Shown: positions 48,625 through 56,656, counted from the first letter of the stretch. The stretch is 56,656 nt of DNA from Paucimonas sp. (GCA_031253995.1 JAIRVG010000067.1:1-56656), one strand, 5' to 3'. Numbers and translations: made by a program. Notes: generated by a model not told the origin, from the letters alone.

Positions 48625-49590
48625 TCACGTGCGCGAGGTGACAGGCTGCAGCGTGACCCAGTAGCGCGTGACAGCGTGCAGTTCCACGCCCAGGGTGCGA
48701 CTCACAGCAGCCAGTACCCGGTCGGTGTCGTCCAGCGGATAGGTACCGGAAACCAGCAATCCGGCCAGCGCCGGATCGCAGCCCAGATGACCATGGCGAT
48801 AGCGCGACAGTTCGGCGAGGAAGTCGTCCAGGCGCTGGCCATCGGCGACGATCATGCCCTGGCTCCAGGCCAGGTCTCCCTCCGTGGCGCGGCGGGCAAA
48901 GACTTCGCGGTCGGTAAAATTGACCCGCTCGCCGGGAGCCAACGCCCGGGGCGGGGCATGGCGCGGCTCGATCCGCGCCTCGCCCTGCAACAGGGTGAGT
49001 TGGGTGTAGCCCTCGCGCTGGCGTACACCGAGTTGCCCCTGCCCCGCGTTCACCGCACCTTGTGCCGTCTCGACCCGCAAAGGTCGACCTTGCGGATCCT
49101 GGCCCAGGGTCACGAGGATTTCACCGCGCAGCAGGTTGATACGGCGTGCTTCACGCCCCAGCTCCACGTCGATTGCCGTGTCGGTATTGAGTTGAACCCG
49201 GGTAGCATCCGCCAGCAGGATGCCGCGCTGCTCCCCCACCGCGCTGCGATGGTCGGCCAGAAGCGGCGGCAGCAGGCCGCTTTCGCGCAAGCTCCAGGCA
49301 CCGGCCCCTGTCACCAGCAGCACGCTCAACTGCTTGATCACCCGCCGCCGCGACATGCCGCCCGCGGTCAGCGTTGCACTGGCCAGCGGCCGGTGCTGAC
49401 GGACTTCCCCCATGCGCCGGCCAAGATTCTCCGCCCGCTGCCAGGCCTGCTCATGCAGGGGATGAGCCTGGCGCCAGTGCTGGCAGGCCGCTCGGGTTTG
49501 CGCGCTGACTTGCGGCTCCATCAGTTCCAGGTACCAGAACATCGCCTGCTCGGCGATTTCCAGGGTAATCCCTCCTGCGGCACTGTTCAT
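48625..49590 (-). CDS. FecR-type transmembrane sigma regulator
   Basis: Relays the receptor signal across the inner membrane to the ECF sigma factor, holding it inactive without the siderophore. The 321-residue protein has an N-terminal DUF4880-like cytoplasmic part (AEQAMFWYLELM, about 11-50). One helix lies near 90-110 (VIKQLSVLLVTGAGAWSL) after RRR. A periplasmic FecR domain follows (about 125-215), and a C-terminal STN-like region interacts with the receptor. The start MNSAAGG overlaps the sigma stop by 4 bp; the longer open frame upstream lies in the sigma gene. Confidence 0.88.
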   Translation of the reverse strand: MNSAAGGITLEIAEQAMFWYLELMEPQVSAQTRAACQHWRQAHPLHEQAWQRAENLGRRMGEVRQHRPLASATLTAGGMSRRRVIKQLSVLLVTGAGAWSLRESGLLPPLLADHRSAVGEQRGILLADATRVQLNTDTAIDVELGREARRINLLRGEILVTLGQDPQGRPLRVETAQGAVNAGQGQLGVRQREGYTQLTLLQGEARIEPRHAPPRALAPGERVNFTDREVFARRATEGDLAWSQGMIVADGQRLDDFLAELSRYRHGHLGCDPALAGLLVSGTYPLDDTDRVLAAVSRTLGVELHAVTRYWVTLQPVTSRT

Positions 49591-50108
49591 GCCAGGTCCA
49601 GGCTCGGATCGAGCAGGATGCAGCGAGCACCGGCCCTGGCGATGTAGCGCTTGGCCGTGGACGCGGAGACGCCAAGGCGCTCGCCGATCTCGGCATGGCT
49701 CAGGCCATCCAGTTGCGACCACAGGAACGCCTGGCGCACCGGACGCTCCAGGCGCTCAAGCAGCGCATCCAGTTCCACCAGGGTTTCCAGGAGAATCGCC
49801 TGGGTCTCCAGGTCCGGCGCCAAGGCCTCGGGCAATGCCGCCAAGGCTTCGAGGTAAGCGCGCTCCAGCTTCTGACGGCGAAAATGATTGGACAGCACGC
49901 TCTGCGCCACCGTCGCCAGAAAGCTGCGCGGAGCATGGATTTCGAGGGGATGGTCTTTCGCCAGGAGGCGCAGGAAGGTGTCCTGGGCCAGGTCGGCAGC
50001 GCTCTGCGAACAGTTCAGTCGCCGTCGCAACCAGTTCAGCAGCCAGCGGTGTTGCGTGTCATACAACACCGCAATGTCAGTGAGACCGGTCTGGGAAGAA
50101 GAAGGCAT
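49587..50108 (-). CDS. FecI-type ECF RNA polymerase sigma factor
   Basis: Iron-starvation sigma factor that should transcribe the receptor gene. The 173-residue protein has region 2 (about 12-78, including AADLAQDTFLRLL) and region 4 (about 112-165, GLSHAEIGERLGVSASTAKRYIARA). The start MPSSSQTGLTD is preferred; the frame continues 26 codons upstream through the Fur box. The Fur box 37 bp before the start makes the cluster iron-repressed. Confidence 0.9.
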   Translation of the reverse strand: MPSSSQTGLTDIAVLYDTQHRWLLNWLRRRLNCSQSAADLAQDTFLRLLAKDHPLEIHAPRSFLATVAQSVLSNHFRRQKLERAYLEALAALPEALAPDLETQAILLETLVELDALLERLERPVRQAFLWSQLDGLSHAEIGERLGVSASTAKRYIARAGARCILLDPSLDLA

Positions 50109-50145
50109 GGCGGCGGCACGCAGTAGGAAAAGGGGTTGACGCGAA

Positions 50146-50160
50146 TGATAAGACTTATCA
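50146..50160 (-). promoter_or_regulatory. Fur box of the ECF-FecR-receptor cluster
   Basis: TGATAAG-A-CTTATCA is a perfect 7-1-7 palindrome that agrees at 12 of 14 defined positions with the Fur core TGATAATnATTATCA. It lies between the folK 3' end and the sigma-factor gene, 37 bp before its start. Confidence 0.75.
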
Positions 50161-50191
50161 CATGCATCGCAACCCCTTGGCCGCAAGACGA

Positions 50192-50707
50192 TCAGTTGCC
50201 GTCGGGTGTCAGTTGCCGGTCATGCCAGAGAAAAGGCACGGGCGCCAGGACCTGGTCGATCCGCGCCTCGCTCCACAGGGCGGCCATGCTTTTGCCCGCG
50301 CCCGGATGCACAAGCTCGGGCGCGATCAGGGCCAGCGGCCAGAGCACGAAGGCGTTCTTCAGGATTTCGGCACGGGGCAGCACCAGGCCGTCGAAGTTGC
50401 CGTGCAGGTCGCCATACAGCAGCACATCGATGTCCAGCGGCAGGCCCTTGCGTTCCGGGGCGTAGCGACCGTTGTCGGCCTCGATGAACTTGAGCCGGCG
50501 ATCCAGCTCGATCAGCGGCAGTTCGGTCAGGCCGGTCACCACCAGGTTGAAGAACGGGCCGCTCTTGATGCCCACCGCCTGGCTTTCGAACACCGGCGAA
50601 CACTGCATGTCCTGAAGAAAACCGGCCAGCGCGTCGAGGCCGGCGGTCAGGTGCCGCTCGCGCTCGACATTGCTGCCGAGGCCCAGGTAGACCCGTATCA
50701 GAGGCAT
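50192..50707 (-). CDS. folK: HPPK: 2-amino-4-hydroxy-6-hydroxymethyldihydropteridine diphosphokinase
   Basis: Transfers pyrophosphate from ATP to the pterin in folate synthesis. The 171-residue protein begins with YLGLGSNVERERHL and contains RYAPERKGLPLDIDVLLYGD, in which D92 and D94 are the metal ligands. The match to standard HPPK is less tight than usual, so this is a divergent member. Pseudomonads have another folK near panB, hence this could be a paralogue with a relaxed role. It overlaps folB by 10 bp. Confidence 0.8.
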   Translation of the reverse strand: MPLIRVYLGLGSNVERERHLTAGLDALAGFLQDMQCSPVFESQAVGIKSGPFFNLVVTGLTELPLIELDRRLKFIEADNGRYAPERKGLPLDIDVLLYGDLHGNFDGLVLPRAEILKNAFVLWPLALIAPELVHPGAGKSMAALWSEARIDQVLAPVPFLWHDRQLTPDGN

Positions 50708-51054
50708 CCGCGCTCGATCTCCACGCCGACCCCACCGGTGGCCGCGGGCACCGCGCCAGGCTTGGTCAGCTTCAGTTGCAGCCAGGGAATGTCGAACTCC
50801 TGCATCAGCACCTGGGCCAGGCGCTCGGCGAAGGTCTCCACCAGCTGGAACTGCGCCTGCTCGGCGAAGGCCTGGATACGCGCCGACACGCTGGCATAGT
50901 CCAGGGCGAGGGTCAGGTCGTCCCCCGCCGCTGCCGGGCGGTTATCCCAGGCGAACCGCAGGTCCAGGCGCAGGCACTGGCGAATGCCGCGCTCCCAATC
51001 GTAGGCACCGATCACGGTGTCGACTTCCAGCCCCTCGATGAACACTCTGTCCAA
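50698..51054 (-). CDS. folB: Dihydroneopterin aldolase
   Basis: Converts dihydroneopterin to the hydroxymethylpterin used by FolK (or epimerises the triphosphate, FolX-like). The 118-residue protein starts LDRVFIEGLEVDTVIGAYDWER with TTG as start codon, chosen because GGAGAG lies 6-8 bp upstream and the N-terminus matches the family. An earlier in-frame TTG at 51078 lies upstream of that ribosome site. LDYASVS and ETFAERLAQ carry active-site positions. It diverges from plsY. Confidence 0.88.
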   Translation of the reverse strand: MDRVFIEGLEVDTVIGAYDWERGIRQCLRLDLRFAWDNRPAAAGDDLTLALDYASVSARIQAFAEQAQFQLVETFAERLAQVLMQEFDIPWLQLKLTKPGAVPAATGGVGVEIERGCL

Positions 51055-51071
51055 GCACTTCTCTCCACAGC

Positions 51072-51100
51072 ACGACAAGGGCGCCTTGCGCCGTTAGAAT
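51072..51100 (+). promoter_or_regulatory. Candidate plsY promoter
   Basis: ACGACA (51072-51077) and TAGAAT (51095-51100) are spaced by 17 bp; the -10 ends 29 bp before the plsY ATG. Confidence 0.45.
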
Positions 51101-51129
51101 CTGGGGCGTCCTTGCCCGGAATAGTTAGC

Positions 51130-51699
51130 ATGTTTTGGTTACTGGCGATCTTCGCCTACCTGCTTGGCTCTCTGTCCTTCGCCATCGTCCTCAGCCGCCT
51201 GAGCGGCAGTCCCGACCCGCGCATGAGCGGCTCGGGCAATGCCGGCGCCACCAACATGCTGCGCCTGGCCGGGCGGAAACTGGCGATCCTGACCCTGCTC
51301 GGCGACCTGTGCAAGGGCCTCGTGCCGGTAGTGCTCGCGGTGATGGCTGGTCTGGACCAGCGCGAGCAAGCCTGGATCGGCCTTTGCGCGGTACTGGGCC
51401 ACCTGTTTCCACTGTATTTCCGCTTCCGCGGCGGCAAGGGCGTCGCCACCGCCGCCGGTGTCCTGCTCGGCCTGTATCCACCAGCCGCCTTGCTGGCCAT
51501 CAGCGCCTGGCTGCTGACCTTCTACCTGACCCGCACCAGCTCGCTGGCGGCCCTGATCGCCACGCCCCTGACCCTGCCGCTGCTGGCCTGGCGCGAGCCT
51601 GAGGCGCTGCTGCCGATGACCGTCCTGACCCTGCTGATCGTCTGGCGGCATCGCGGCAATCTGCGTGATCTGTTCGCCGGACGGGAAAGGCATTTCTGA
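51130..51699 (+). CDS. plsY: Acyl-phosphate glycerol-3-phosphate acyltransferase
   Basis: Makes 1-acylglycerol-3-phosphate, the first step of membrane phospholipid synthesis, from acyl-phosphate. The 189-residue inner-membrane protein has about five helices and the three conserved PlsY motifs SGNAGATNMLRLAGRK, CAVLGHLFPLYFRFRGGKGVAT and the C-terminal RHRGNLRDLFAG. The long open frame before the ATG overlaps folB antisense and is ignored. It converges with tsaD across 4 bp. Confidence 0.95.
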   Translation: MFWLLAIFAYLLGSLSFAIVLSRLSGSPDPRMSGSGNAGATNMLRLAGRKLAILTLLGDLCKGLVPVVLAVMAGLDQREQAWIGLCAVLGHLFPLYFRFRGGKGVATAAGVLLGLYPPAALLAISAWLLTFYLTRTSSLAALIATPLTLPLLAWREPEALLPMTVLTLLIVWRHRGNLRDLFAGRERHF

Positions 51700-51703
51700 C
51701 GGT

Positions 51704-52729
51704 TCAGATCGCCTGCAACGTCTCCATCGGCCAGCGCGCCTGCACGCTGATCGCCAGGCTTTCCTGCTGGCCGGCGGCAAGACGCTGGCAACCTGCGTAG
51801 GCGATCATCGCGCCGTTGTCGGTGCAGAATTTCGGCCGGGCATAGAACACATTGCCCTTGAGGCCTGCGGTCATGTCTTCCAGCGACGCACGCAACGCCT
51901 TGTTGGCACTCACGCCACCAGCGATCACCAGGCGCTTGAGGCCGGTCTGCTGGAGGGCGCGACGGCACTTGATGGTCAGAGTCTCGACCACCGCCTGCTG
52001 GAAGGCCAGCGAGATGTCGCAACGGGTTTGCTCGCTGTCGTCCCCGGCATCACGGCACTGCTGCCAGGTATTGAGGGCGAAGGTCTTGAGGCCGCTGAAG
52101 CTGAACTGCAGGCCCGGGCGATCGGTCATCGGCCGCGGGAAGACGAAGCGCCCCGGCACGCCCTGGGCGGCCAGGCGGGCGATCTCCGGACCACCGGGAT
52201 ACGGCAGGCCGATCAGCTTGGCGGTCTTGTCGAAGGCTTCGCCGGCAGCGTCGTCCAGCGACTCGCCGAGCAGTTCGTAGCGACCGATGCCATCGACCCG
52301 CACCAGCTGGGTGTGGCCGCCGGACACCAGCAAGGCGACGAACGGAAATTCCGGCGGCTGCTCTTCGAGCATTGGCGCCAGCAGGTGACCTTCCATATGA
52401 TGCACGCCCAGCGCCGGGATGCCCCAGGCGAACGCCAGGGCCTGGGCACAGGAAGCGCCGACCAGCAGCGCGCCGACCAGGCCGGGACCGGCGGTGTAGG
52501 CGATGGCATCGATATCGGTGGCCACGCAGTCGGCCTCGGCCAATACCTGGCGGATCAGCGGCAGCATGCGCTTGACGTGGTCGCGGGAAGCGAGCTCCGG
52601 CACTACCCCGCCGTAGACGCGGTGCAGGTCGATCTGGCTGAACAGCGCATCGGCCAGCAGGCCGCGTTCGCTGTCGTAGAGGGCGACGCCGGTTTCATCG
52701 CAGGATGTTTCCAATCCCAGTACTAGCAT
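51704..52729 (-). CDS. tsaD: tRNA N6-threonylcarbamoyladenosine transferase subunit TsaD
   Basis: Transfers threonylcarbamoyl to A37 of ANN-decoding tRNAs, with TsaB and TsaE. The 341-residue ASKHA protein begins MLVLGLETSCDETG and has the iron-binding H111 and H115 in HHMEGH and the AYTAGPGLVGALLVG loop. Length equals that of E. coli TsaD. It diverges from rpsU, a pairing widespread in gammaproteobacteria. Confidence 0.96.
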   Translation of the reverse strand: MLVLGLETSCDETGVALYDSERGLLADALFSQIDLHRVYGGVVPELASRDHVKRMLPLIRQVLAEADCVATDIDAIAYTAGPGLVGALLVGASCAQALAFAWGIPALGVHHMEGHLLAPMLEEQPPEFPFVALLVSGGHTQLVRVDGIGRYELLGESLDDAAGEAFDKTAKLIGLPYPGGPEIARLAAQGVPGRFVFPRPMTDRPGLQFSFSGLKTFALNTWQQCRDAGDDSEQTRCDISLAFQQAVVETLTIKCRRALQQTGLKRLVIAGGVSANKALRASLEDMTAGLKGNVFYARPKFCTDNGAMIAYAGCQRLAAGQQESLAISVQARWPMETLQAI

Positions 52730-52929
52730 GGGTCATGGCCTTGTCGAGGCTGAATTCGAAGGCGCGCATTCTAGTCCCCGCTCCCGGTGCCGACCAGCGG
52801 TTTTCGATCAGAGGCTTTGCATTCCTCCCGGCTAAGAGTTACCATCCGCAACCCTTAAAACCGACGTACTCCAGTGCACATTCCTGCCACGAGTTCGTTG
52901 ACCCCGGTAATGAATGAAGGTAGCTCTGG

Positions 52930-53145
52930 ATGCCAGCCGTCAAAGTTAAAGAGAACGAACCCTTCGACGTAGCTCTGCGTCGTTTCAAGCGCTCCTGCGA
53001 AAAAGCCGGTGTACTGGCTGAAGTTCGTAGCCGCGAATTTTACGAGAAGCCGACTTCCGAGCGTAAGCGCAAGGCAGCTGCCGCTGTCAAGCGTCACGCC
53101 AAGAAAGTTCAGCGCGAACAGCGCCGCGCCGTTCGTCTGTACTGA
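52930..53145 (+). CDS. rpsU: 30S ribosomal protein S21
   Basis: Small-subunit protein needed for translation initiation. The 71-residue basic protein begins [20 protein letters not shown] and ends RAVRLY, the full S21 sequence pattern. GAAGGTAG precedes the ATG. It heads the macromolecular-synthesis order rpsU-dnaG-rpoD. A hairpin (53175-53193) follows, probably the partial terminator that makes S21 more abundant than primase. Confidence 0.97.
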
Positions 53146-53174
53146 TACAGACGTTCATCGCAAGCTTCTGCCTC

Positions 53175-53193
53175 GCCCGGCTCACCGCCGGGC
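53175..53193 (+). terminator. Hairpin after rpsU
   Basis: GCCCGGC-TCACC-GCCGGGC, a 7-bp GC stem 30 bp after the rpsU stop, followed only by TTGATTAG and no U-run. Partial termination is plausible by analogy with the E. coli operon. The rest of 53194-53467 holds no gene that I can support. Confidence 0.5.
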
Positions 53194-53432
53194 TGCCGGC
53201 AGTTGATTAGCTGTTCACTCCAGCCACGACACCTGTCGTATCGCCGGAGACGCCCGACTGGATCCCAGCCCGGGCAGCCTGCCCCAATCGTCAGAACTGG
53301 CCTCAACCGCCAGCCGTGCACGTCACTCCTGACGAGCCCTCACGGGTTATCGACGAGCACATCTTTCTTCCGTTTCTTGCGTTTGCCATTCGACCCGTTT
53401 CGAATGCACCGTCGTTCCCGCAGCATTAGCGA

Positions 53433-53438
53433 TAGACT
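53433..53438 (+). promoter_or_regulatory. Candidate -10 element of dnaG
   Basis: TAGACT ends 29 bp before the dnaG ATG; the -35 is not clear. Confidence 0.35.
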
Positions 53439-53467
53439 TTCCTTGATCGCCTGATGACGAGAGAGCC

Positions 53468-55459
53468 ATGGCCGGGCTGATACCCCAGAGTTTCATTGAC
53501 GACCTTCTCAACCGCACCGACATCGTCGATGTGGTGAGTTCCCGCGTCCAGTTGAAAAAGGCCGGCAAGAACCTCACCGCCTGCTGCCCGTTCCACAAGG
53601 AAAAGACGCCCTCCTTCAGCGTCAGCCCGGACAAGCAGTTCTACTACTGCTTCGGCTGCGGCGCCGGCGGCAACGCCCTCGGCTTCATCATGGACCACGA
53701 CAACCTGGACTTCCCCCAGGCCGTCGAGGAACTGGCCAAGGCCGCAGGCATGGAAGTGCCTCGCGAGGAAGGCGGACGCAACAACAAGCCGCGCCAGCCC
53801 ACCGATTCGCCGTTGTACCCGCTGCTCACCGCCGCCGCCGAGTTCTATCGCCAGGCGCTGAAGAGCCACCCGACCCGCAGGGCCGCGGTGGAATACCTCA
53901 AGGGCCGCGGCTTATCCGGCGAGATCGCCCGCGACTTCGGCCTCGGTTTCGCCCCGCCCGGCTGGGACAACCTGTTCAAGCACCTGAGCAGTGACACCCT
54001 GCAACAGAAGGCCATGATCGACGCCGGCCTGCTGATCGAGAACGCCGAGACCGGCAAGCGCTACGACCGCTTCCGCGACCGGGTGATGTTCCCGATCCGC
54101 GACAGCCGCGGCCGGGTCATCGCCTTCGGTGGCCGGGTCCTGGGCGACGACAAGCCCAAGTACCTGAACTCCCCGGAAACCCCGGTATTCCACAAGGGCC
54201 AGGAGCTGTACGGGCTGTACGAGGCACGCAAGTTCAACCGCAACCTCGACGAGATCATCGTGGTCGAGGGCTACATGGACGTCATCGCCCTGGCCCAGCA
54301 AGGCCTGCGCAACGCGGTGGCGACCCTGGGCACGGCCACCAGCGAAGAACACCTCAAGCGCCTGTTCCGCGTAGTGCCCAGCGTGCTGTTCTGCTTCGAC
54401 GGCGACCAGGCCGGCCGCAATGCCGCCTGGCGCGCCCTCGAAGCCACGCTGTCGAGCCTGCAGGACGGACGCAAGGCGCGCTTCCTGTTCCTGCCCGAAG
54501 GCGAAGACCCGGACACCCTGGTCCGGGCCGAGGGCACCGACGCCTTCCGCGCCCGGATCAACCAGCACGCACAACCGCTGGCCGACTACTTCTTCCAGCA
54601 ACTGACCGAGGAAGCCGACCCGCGCTCGCTGGAAGGCAAGGCGCACATGGCTACCCTCGCCGCACCGCTGATCGACAAGGTGCCGGGCGCCAACCTGCGT
54701 GCGCTGATGCGCAATCGCCTGAAGGAAATCACCGGGCTGGACAACCAGCAGGTCGAGCAACTGGCCCAGAGCGCACCGCGCGAGGCCCCGCCACCGGCCT
54801 ACGACCCGGGTATCGACTACGATGCGATCCCGGACTACAGCCCGGACTACAGCGATTTCCACTCGGCGGAGCATTTCCAGCCGCAGCAGCAACAGCAGCA
54901 GTGGACGCCGAACCAGGGTGGCGGCCAGAAGAAGAAATGGGACGGCAAGCCGTGGGACAAGAAGGGTGGCAAGCCCTGGGATCGCAACGGCAAGCAACAG
55001 AATCATCCGCCACGGGTGCCGACGTCGGTAGAACCGCCGACCCTCAGCGCCCTGCGCACCTTGCTGCATCACCCCGTGCTCGCCCGCAAGGTCGAGGATG
55101 CCAGCCATTTCGCCGACGAAGAGCATGTCTACGCGCAACTCCTCGTAGCACTGCTGGAGGCGCTGCAAAAGAATCCTGAGCTACGCTCACTACAGTTGAT
55201 CGCGCGCTGGCATGGTACCGAGCAGGGTCGCCTGCTGCGGGCGCTGGCGGAAAAGGAATGGCTGATCGATGCCGACAACCTTGAACAACAGTTTTTCGAC
55301 ACTATAACTAGCTTGTCCGCTCGCCAACGCGAGCGCAGCCTGGAACATCTGCTCCGAAAAGCACGTCAGGGCGAACTGAGCGCAGAGGAAAAAAATCAGC
55401 TGCGCGACTTGCTCAGTCGCAATGTTCCCGCACAAACCCCGACCTCAACTGGCGCGTGA
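53468..55459 (+). CDS. dnaG: DNA primase
   Basis: Makes RNA primers at the replication fork with DnaB helicase. The 663-residue protein has an N-terminal zinc ribbon (C40, H43, C61, C64) and an RNA polymerase core. The TOPRIM domain has E267 in VVEGYMD and DGDQAGRNA near 310. A long flexible linker follows (about 440-520), rich in Tyr/Asp and then Gln/Lys/Gly (an SQQQQQQ-like Q run and KPWDKKGGKPWD repeats). The C-terminal DnaB-binding domain completes it. GAGAG precedes the ATG. The linker is longer than in E. coli DnaG (581 residues). Confidence 0.97.
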   Translation: MAGLIPQSFIDDLLNRTDIVDVVSSRVQLKKAGKNLTACCPFHKEKTPSFSVSPDKQFYYCFGCGAGGNALGFIMDHDNLDFPQAVEELAKAAGMEVPREEGGRNNKPRQPTDSPLYPLLTAAAEFYRQALKSHPTRRAAVEYLKGRGLSGEIARDFGLGFAPPGWDNLFKHLSSDTLQQKAMIDAGLLIENAETGKRYDRFRDRVMFPIRDSRGRVIAFGGRVLGDDKPKYLNSPETPVFHKGQELYGLYEARKFNRNLDEIIVVEGYMDVIALAQQGLRNAVATLGTATSEEHLKRLFRVVPSVLFCFDGDQAGRNAAWRALEATLSSLQDGRKARFLFLPEGEDPDTLVRAEGTDAFRARINQHAQPLADYFFQQLTEEADPRSLEGKAHMATLAAPLIDKVPGANLRALMRNRLKEITGLDNQQVEQLAQSAPREAPPPAYDPGIDYDAIPDYSPDYSDFHSAEHFQPQQQQQQWTPNQGGGQKKKWDGKPWDKKGGKPWDRNGKQQNHPPRVPTSVEPPTLSALRTLLHHPVLARKVEDASHFADEEHVYAQLLVALLEALQKNPELRSLQLIARWHGTEQGRLLRALAEKEWLIDADNLEQQFFDTITSLSARQRERSLEHLLRKARQGELSAEEKNQLRDLLSRNVPAQTPTSTGA

Positions 55460-55473
55460 GGTCCATGCTCGGG

Positions 55474-55479
55474 TATAAT
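55474..55479 (+). promoter_or_regulatory. Candidate -10 element of rpoD
   Basis: A perfect TATAAT stands 47 bp before rpoD, after the dnaG stop. No matching -35 is seen; a heat-shock promoter was not recognised here. Confidence 0.4.
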
Positions 55480-55526
55480 CCTCGGCTTGTTTTTTGCCCG
55501 CCAAGACCTTCAGTGGATAGGGTGTT

Positions 55527-56656
55527 ATGTCCGGAAAAGCGCAACAGCAGTCTCGCATCAAAGAGTTGATCACCCGCGGTCGTGAGCAGGGCTACCTGAC
55601 TTACGCGGAGGTCAACGACCACCTGCCGGAGGATATTTCAGATCCGGAACAGGTGGAAGACATCATCCGCATGATCAACGACATGGGGATCAACGTATTC
55701 GAGAGTGCTCCGGATGCGGATGCCCTTTTGTTGGCCGAAGCCGACACCGACGAAGCCGCGGCCGAAGAAGCCGCTGCTGCGCTGGCGGCCGTGGAAACCG
55801 ACATCGGTCGCACCACCGACCCGGTGCGCATGTACATGCGCGAAATGGGTACCGTCGAGCTGCTGACCCGCGAAGGCGAAATCGAAATCGCCAAGCGTAT
55901 CGAGGAAGGCATCCGTGAAGTCATGGGCGCCATCGCCCACTTCCCGGGCACTGTCGACTACATTCTCGGCGAATATGACCGCGTCACCACCGAGGGTGGC
56001 CGTCTGTCGGACGTTCTCAGCGGTTACATCGACCCTGACGACAACATCGCCGCGCCGACCGAAGAAGTGCCGATCCCTGGCACCAAGGCCGCCGCTGCGA
56101 AAGAAGAGTCCGACGACGACGAAGAAGAGTCCGAAGGCGGTGACGACGAGGAAGAGGCCGAAAGCGGCCCGGACCCGGTTGTCGCTGCCCAGCGCTTCGG
56201 TGCGGTATCCGAGCAGCTTCAGGCGACCACCAAGGTCCTGAAGAAAAACGGTCGTACCCACAAGGAAAGCGTCGAGGCCCTGCAGGCCCTGGCCGACCTG
56301 TTCATGCCGATCAAGCTGGTACCGAAGCAGTTCGAGGTACTGGTCGAGCGTGTACGTGATGCCCTGAACCGCCTGCGCCAGCAAGAACGCGCCATCATGC
56401 AGCTGTGCGTGCGTGACGCCCGCATGCCGCGTGCCGACTTCCTGCGCATGTTCCCAAGCAACGAAACCGACCAGACCTGGAGCGGTGACCTGGCCAAGCG
56501 CAACACCAAGTGGGCTGCTGCCCTGGGTGAAAAGGACGCCGCCATCGTTGCCTGCCAGCAGAAGCTGATCGACCTTGAGACCGAAACCGGCCTGACCGTT
56601 GCCGAGATCAAGGAAATCAACCGTCGCATGTCGATCGGTGAAGCCAAGGCCCGCCG
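55527..56656 (+). CDS. rpoD: RNA polymerase sigma-70 factor RpoD (partial, 3' end outside window)
   Basis: Primary sigma factor. The visible 376 codons start MSGKAQQQSRIKELITRGREQG and cover region 1.1 (about 1-80) and region 1.2 with DPVRMYMREMGTVELLTREGEIEIAKRIEEG. The large non-conserved insert carries a strongly acidic run (about 192-215, many Asp/Glu). The gene continues past the window edge, so regions 2-4 are missing here. It follows dnaG after 67 bp, with its own TATAAT. Confidence 0.97.
   Translation, partial: MSGKAQQQSRIKELITRGREQGYLTYAEVNDHLPEDISDPEQVEDIIRMINDMGINVFESAPDADALLLAEADTDEAAAEEAAAALAAVETDIGRTTDPVRMYMREMGTVELLTREGEIEIAKRIEEGIREVMGAIAHFPGTVDYILGEYDRVTTEGGRLSDVLSGYIDPDDNIAAPTEEVPIPGTKAAAAKEESDDDEEESEGGDDEEEAESGPDPVVAAQRFGAVSEQLQATTKVLKKNGRTHKESVEALQALADLFMPIKLVPKQFEVLVERVRDALNRLRQQERAIMQLCVRDARMPRADFLRMFPSNETDQTWSGDLAKRNTKWAAALGEKDAAIVACQQKLIDLETETGLTVAEIKEINRRMSIGEAKAR

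Overview
The window is a GC-rich chromosomal segment of a Pseudomonas, most probably of the P. putida group. The evidence is gene order (tyrS, mepM-like, anmK, erpA, argC, hemJ; vfr; trpCDG and trpE; agt transporter; murU-amgK; lptD-surA-pdxA-rsmA-apaG-apaH; prkA-DUF444-spoVR; cca; folK-folB; plsY; tsaD; rpsU-dnaG-rpoD), the Pseudomonas-type intergenic palindromes built on GTGGGAGCTGGCTTGCCAGC, and paired trp attenuators. Most of it is conserved core genome. I see no phage, transposase, CRISPR array, tRNA or rRNA body.

Layout. At 1-120 an rRNA-operon promoter points left out of the window, just past tyrS. Positions 149-5668 hold tyrS, a cell-wall M23 peptidase, anmK, erpA and argC. From 5.8 to 10.2 kb there is a run of small plus-strand genes (hemJ, a nitronate monooxygenase-like flavoprotein, an SDR, a HIT protein, coq7, a membrane protein). 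Positions 10.2-12.2 kb hold an OsmC protein, the global cAMP regulator vfr and a lipoate-ligase-like protein. Tryptophan genes follow: trpGDC (12.4-14.8 kb) and trpE with gph and rpe (17.2-20.3 kb), separated by the esterase autotransporter estA. Both trp units are preceded by a 14-residue leader peptide with two Trp codons and a terminator hairpin.

From 20.4 to 28.1 kb is a four-gene ABC importer with a two-component system (agtABCD/agtRS type, 5-aminovalerate and GABA uptake). A perfect 10+10 bp palindrome lies in front of the operon. From 28.2 to 31.6 kb are a DUF3530 protein, a DjlA-like J-protein and the MurU/AmgK cell-wall recycling pair, which with AnmK at 3 kb gives three recycling enzymes in the window. 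Positions 31.9-39.5 kb hold the outer-membrane assembly and housekeeping operon lptD-surA-pdxA-rsmA-apaG-apaH plus glpE. From 39.8 to 44.7 kb is the PrkA / DUF444 / SpoVR trio, behind a sigma-S-like promoter, followed by cca.

From 46.1 to 50.1 kb is an iron-starvation cluster (ECF sigma, FecR-type regulator, TonB receptor) with a near-consensus Fur box. It sits between cca and folK, genes that I recall as neighbours in other pseudomonads, so it looks like an accessory insertion. The window ends with folK, folB, plsY, tsaD and the macromolecular-synthesis operon rpsU-dnaG-rpoD, with rpoD cut by the window edge.

The least ordinary signals are regulatory rather than new genes: the twin trp leaders, the agt palindrome, an IscR-like site at erpA, a hairpin burying the argC ribosome site, tandem-expanded REPIN repeats, a Fur-controlled island and a set of TAGAxT hexamers at nearly constant distance from start codons. 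All functional names rest on recognition of translated sequences. No database search was run.
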